The notes under the pieces were generated by a model, which worked only from the letters and a program-made list of their open reading frames with translations, was not told the origin of the DNA and searched no databases. DNA of 7,902 bases from Candidatus Eiseniibacteriota bacterium. Lineage in GTDB: Bacteria > Eisenbacteria > RBG-16-71-46. The DNA is taken from positions 1 through 7,902 of the forward strand of contig CAIXRL010000549.1 of NCBI GenBank assembly GCA_903921835.1. Reading direction: 5' to 3'. Position numbers and translations under genes: made by a program. This document shows positions 6,337 to 7,902 of this stretch, in pieces; position 1 is the first letter of the stretch, and each line of letters begins with the position of its first letter.

Positions 6337-7618
6337 CCGCCGGTGCGACCGCTTCGCCGACGTCCCTGCGGCAGCGCCAGCCGGCGCCCCCGATCCCCCC
6401 GACGCATTCGTAGGCGCGCACGCGCGCCGCCTCAACGTCGACGCCGGTCGCGGTCACGTACGCTCCACGCCCACCCATGAGGGTCCAGCCGTGCTCGGCG
6501 CGGGCGGTGCCGGCGTGAAAGACCACGACGTCAGCCTGCGACTCGGCGTCATCGAGGCGTTCGAGCCAGCCCCCGCCGCGCACGCGCTCGGGATAACCCT
6601 CGTCCACGAGCGCCACCGTGACCGCCGCGCCCGGCCGGATCTCCAGCGCGGCGCCGTCCAGTGCGCCCGCAGCCGCGCTCGCGAGCAGGGCCCCGAACGA
6701 GCCCCCGACGAGCGGCATGACCGCCTGCGTCTCGGGATCGCCGAAGCGCGCGTTGAACTCCACCACGTGCGGCCCCGCCTCGTCCAGCATGAGCCCGCAA
6801 TAGAGCGCGCCCAGGTAGGGCGTTCCGCGTGCGGCGAGTTCACGCAGCACCGGCACGACCACGCTTTCGCTCACAACGCACTCGACGTCGGCATCCACGC
6901 GTTGCGTCGGCGCGTACGCGCCCATGCCCCCCGTGTTGGGACCCACGTCGCCGTCGAACGCCCGCTTGTAGTCGCGCGCGGCGGGCAGCAGGACGTGGCG
7001 TTCGCCGTCGCAGATCGCGATGACCGAGGCCTCCTCGCCCGTCAGGAACTCCTCGAGCACGACACGACGGCCGCCTTCGCCGAACCGCCCGCCGGCGAGG
7101 CATTCCGTGACGAAGGCCGCAGCGGCCACGGAACTCTCGGTGACCAGCACGCCCTTGCCCGCCGCGAGGCCCTCCGCCTTGATGACCCAGGGCGGCTCGA
7201 AGCGCGCGAACGCCGCGATCGCCTCCCGCGGCTCGGTGAAGACCTCCCCGCGCGCGGTCGGCACGCCGGCGGCCCGCATCACGTCCTTCGCGAACCACTT
7301 GCTCGACTCGATGCGCGCGGCCTCGCGCGCGGCGCCAAAGACCGGGATCCCGGAGGCGATCAGCGCATCGGGGACCCCCGCGGCCAGTGCCACCTCCGGC
7401 CCGACCACGACGAGATCCACCGCCCGCGCCCGGCACGCAGCGACGACGGCGGGAGCATCCGTCTCGCTCACCTGGAGCCGCTCGAAGCAGCGGCCGGCAC
7501 CGTCGTTGCCGGGCGCGAGCAGCACCTCCGGGTGATGCCCGTCGGCGGCAAGCCGCCACGCGAGCGCGTGCTCGCGGCCACCGGAACCCAGGACCAGGAT
7601 GCGTGCGGGAATCATCAT
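6308..7618 (-). CDS. purD: Phosphoribosylamine-glycine ligase (GAR synthetase)
   Basis: ATP-grasp enzyme of purine synthesis that joins glycine to 5-phosphoribosylamine to give glycinamide ribonucleotide. It has 436 residues (435 from the second ATG), close to the usual 420-430. Motifs: N-terminal VLGSGGREHALAW (9-21), ATP-binding KAEGLAAGKGV (147-157), the signature DYKRAFDGDVGPNTGGMGA (216-234), metal-binding EFNARFGDPETQ (287-298), and the C-terminal domain with FHAGT and RRDVG (417-421). After RRDVG, where the family normally ends within a few residues, about 15 low-complexity residues run into the start of the purE-like relic, so the C-terminus may have changed when that region decayed. 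The start is a double ATG (7618, 7615) with no Shine-Dalgarno sequence and a TAAAAT just upstream. It is the first gene of the likely purD-tsaC-ywlE-ilvE-rpiB-glyA unit. Confidence 0.97.
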   Translation of the reverse strand: MMIPARILVLGSGGREHALAWRLAADGHHPEVLLAPGNDGAGRCFERLQVSETDAPAVVAACRARAVDLVVVGPEVALAAGVPDALIASGIPVFGAAREAARIESSKWFAKDVMRAAGVPTARGEVFTEPREAIAAFARFEPPWVIKAEGLAAGKGVLVTESSVAAAAFVTECLAGGRFGEGGRRVVLEEFLTGEEASVIAICDGERHVLLPAARDYKRAFDGDVGPNTGGMGAYAPTQRVDADVECVVSESVVVPVLRELAARGTPYLGALYCGLMLDEAGPHVVEFNARFGDPETQAVMPLVGGSFGALLASAAAGALDGAALEIRPGAAVTVALVDEGYPERVRGGGWLERLDDAESQADVVVFHAGTARAEHGWTLMGGRGAYVTATGVDVEAARVRAYECVGGIGGAGWRCRRDVGEAVAPAGGGRHRDGE

Positions 7619-7902
7619 TACATTTTAGCCCGGACCATTCGTGCACCGCCAGTTGGGAGTGCCCCCATGGGAGTGTCCCGCCGGGGCGCGGCCACGAATG
7701 GACGCGGCTCACGAATGCCACGAGCCGCAACTGCGCCCTCACGCGCGTCAGGCGCCCCGGCAGCGAGCCACCCTGCCGCGATTCCCTGAGCGAACACCGC
7801 AGCGGGATCGCCCGCCAGCACGCGGGGCGGCTCGCCGCTCCCCCACACCAGCGCGAAGCCCGCGCTCGCCAGCGCGTGCGCCGCGCACGCCCGCGCGTGG
7901 CG
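7618..7902 (-). CDS. C-terminal end of an unidentified reading frame
   Basis: An open frame enters at the right edge and ends with TAA at 7620-7618, overlapping the purD ATG by one base (TAATG). The first 30 or so codons, from 7902 to about 7812, almost all end in G or C and read like real protein (for example HALASAGFALVWGSGEPPR). I do not recognise the family. From about 7775 down, third positions loosen (GCT, GGA, GCA, CCT, CGT, GTT, ATT), and the last 30 or more codons lie in repeat element C. So a real gene probably enters from the right, and its tail is either encoded by the repeat or the frame was extended after repeat insertion removed the original stop. The call as coding is only moderately secure. 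Confidence 0.4.
   Translation of the reverse strand, partial: RHARACAAHALASAGFALVWGSGEPPRVLAGDPAAVFAQGIAAGWLAAGAPDAREGAVAARGIREPRPFVAAPRRDTPMGALPTGGARMVRAKM
7622..7627 (-). promoter_or_regulatory. Possible -10 element for a leaderless purD transcript
   Basis: TAAAAT on the minus strand ends 3 bases before the first purD ATG, and its usual start point, 7 bases downstream, would fall on the A of the second ATG. With no Shine-Dalgarno sequence present, this fits a leaderless mRNA. The -35 is poor: CTGGCG lies 19 bases upstream, inside repeat element C. The overlapping upstream stop codon (TAATG) suggests the alternative of coupling to an upstream gene. Confidence 0.3.
7629..7720. repeat. Diverged palindromic repeat element C (about 92 bp)
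   Basis: The left arm CCGGACCATTCGTGCACCGC matches the left arm of element A (CCGGACGATTCATGAACCGC) at 17 of 20 positions, and the similarity continues through AG..GGGAG.GC. The right arm, GCGGCTCACGAATG (7704-7717), is an inverted copy; a second partial right arm, GCGGCCACGAATGGACG (7688-7704), precedes it. The interior has the direct repeat TGGGAGTG followed by CCCC or TCCC (7654 and 7669). Length is close to element B (94 bp). It abuts the purD start. Confidence 0.6.

Noticed and set aside
6071..7789. 572-codon open frame on the plus strand opposite tsaC and purD
   Set aside because: It spans several real minus-strand genes and a repeat, and has shadow-frame composition with no recognisable motif.

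Overview
This is a G+C-rich bacterial chromosomal window (about 70% by eye). Every gene I can support lies on the minus strand, so it reads right to left. The metabolic genes are ordinary housekeeping genes. Gene content and order (purD; a TsaC/YwlE/RpiB/GlyA block; a MoxR-DUF58 pair), ATG/GTG starts and G/C-ending codons fit a high-GC lineage such as Eisenbacteria or Gemmatimonadota. That placement is a guess; nothing here fixes the phylum.

Layout, in transcription order. At 7902-7618 there is the 3' end of an unidentified reading frame whose tail runs through a palindromic repeat and whose TAA overlaps the purD start. purD (7618-6308) is followed by a short reading frame (about 6336-6178) that resembles the first third of PurE, with key residues changed and the rest missing: a likely purE relic. 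Next come tsaC (6168-5509, tRNA t6A synthesis), a YwlE-type low-molecular-weight phosphatase (5477-4983), ilvE (4951-4004), rpiB (3996-3538) and glyA (3526-2261). These five are tightly packed (gaps of 7 to about 31 nt) and probably form one operon with purD. Apart from ilvE, the order tsaC-ywlE-rpiB-glyA mirrors ywlC-ywlE-ywlF-glyA of Bacillus subtilis.

Downstream of glyA is a 531-bp stretch without a convincing gene (2260-1730). It holds two related palindromic elements (A, 1840-2026; B, 2091-2184) with a small hairpin between them. A diverged third relative (C, 7629-7720) lies just upstream of purD. All three share imperfect terminal inverted repeats centred on ATTC(A/G)TG and look like a non-autonomous MITE or REP-like family.

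A short TPR-like hypothetical gene (1729-1328) follows and ends at a perfect 15-bp hairpin terminator (1281-1314). A MoxR-family AAA+ ATPase (1206-220) then overlaps by one base the start of a DUF58 protein that runs off the left edge.

How the genes connect: PurD makes glycinamide ribonucleotide from glycine, which GlyA produces while loading tetrahydrofolate with one-carbon units; RpiB supplies ribose-5-phosphate for nucleotide synthesis. No defence system, phage, CRISPR array, tRNA or rRNA was found. The points most worth following up are the palindromic repeat family, the purE relic, the arginine-phosphatase signature in the YwlE-like protein, and the altered active-site position in RpiB.
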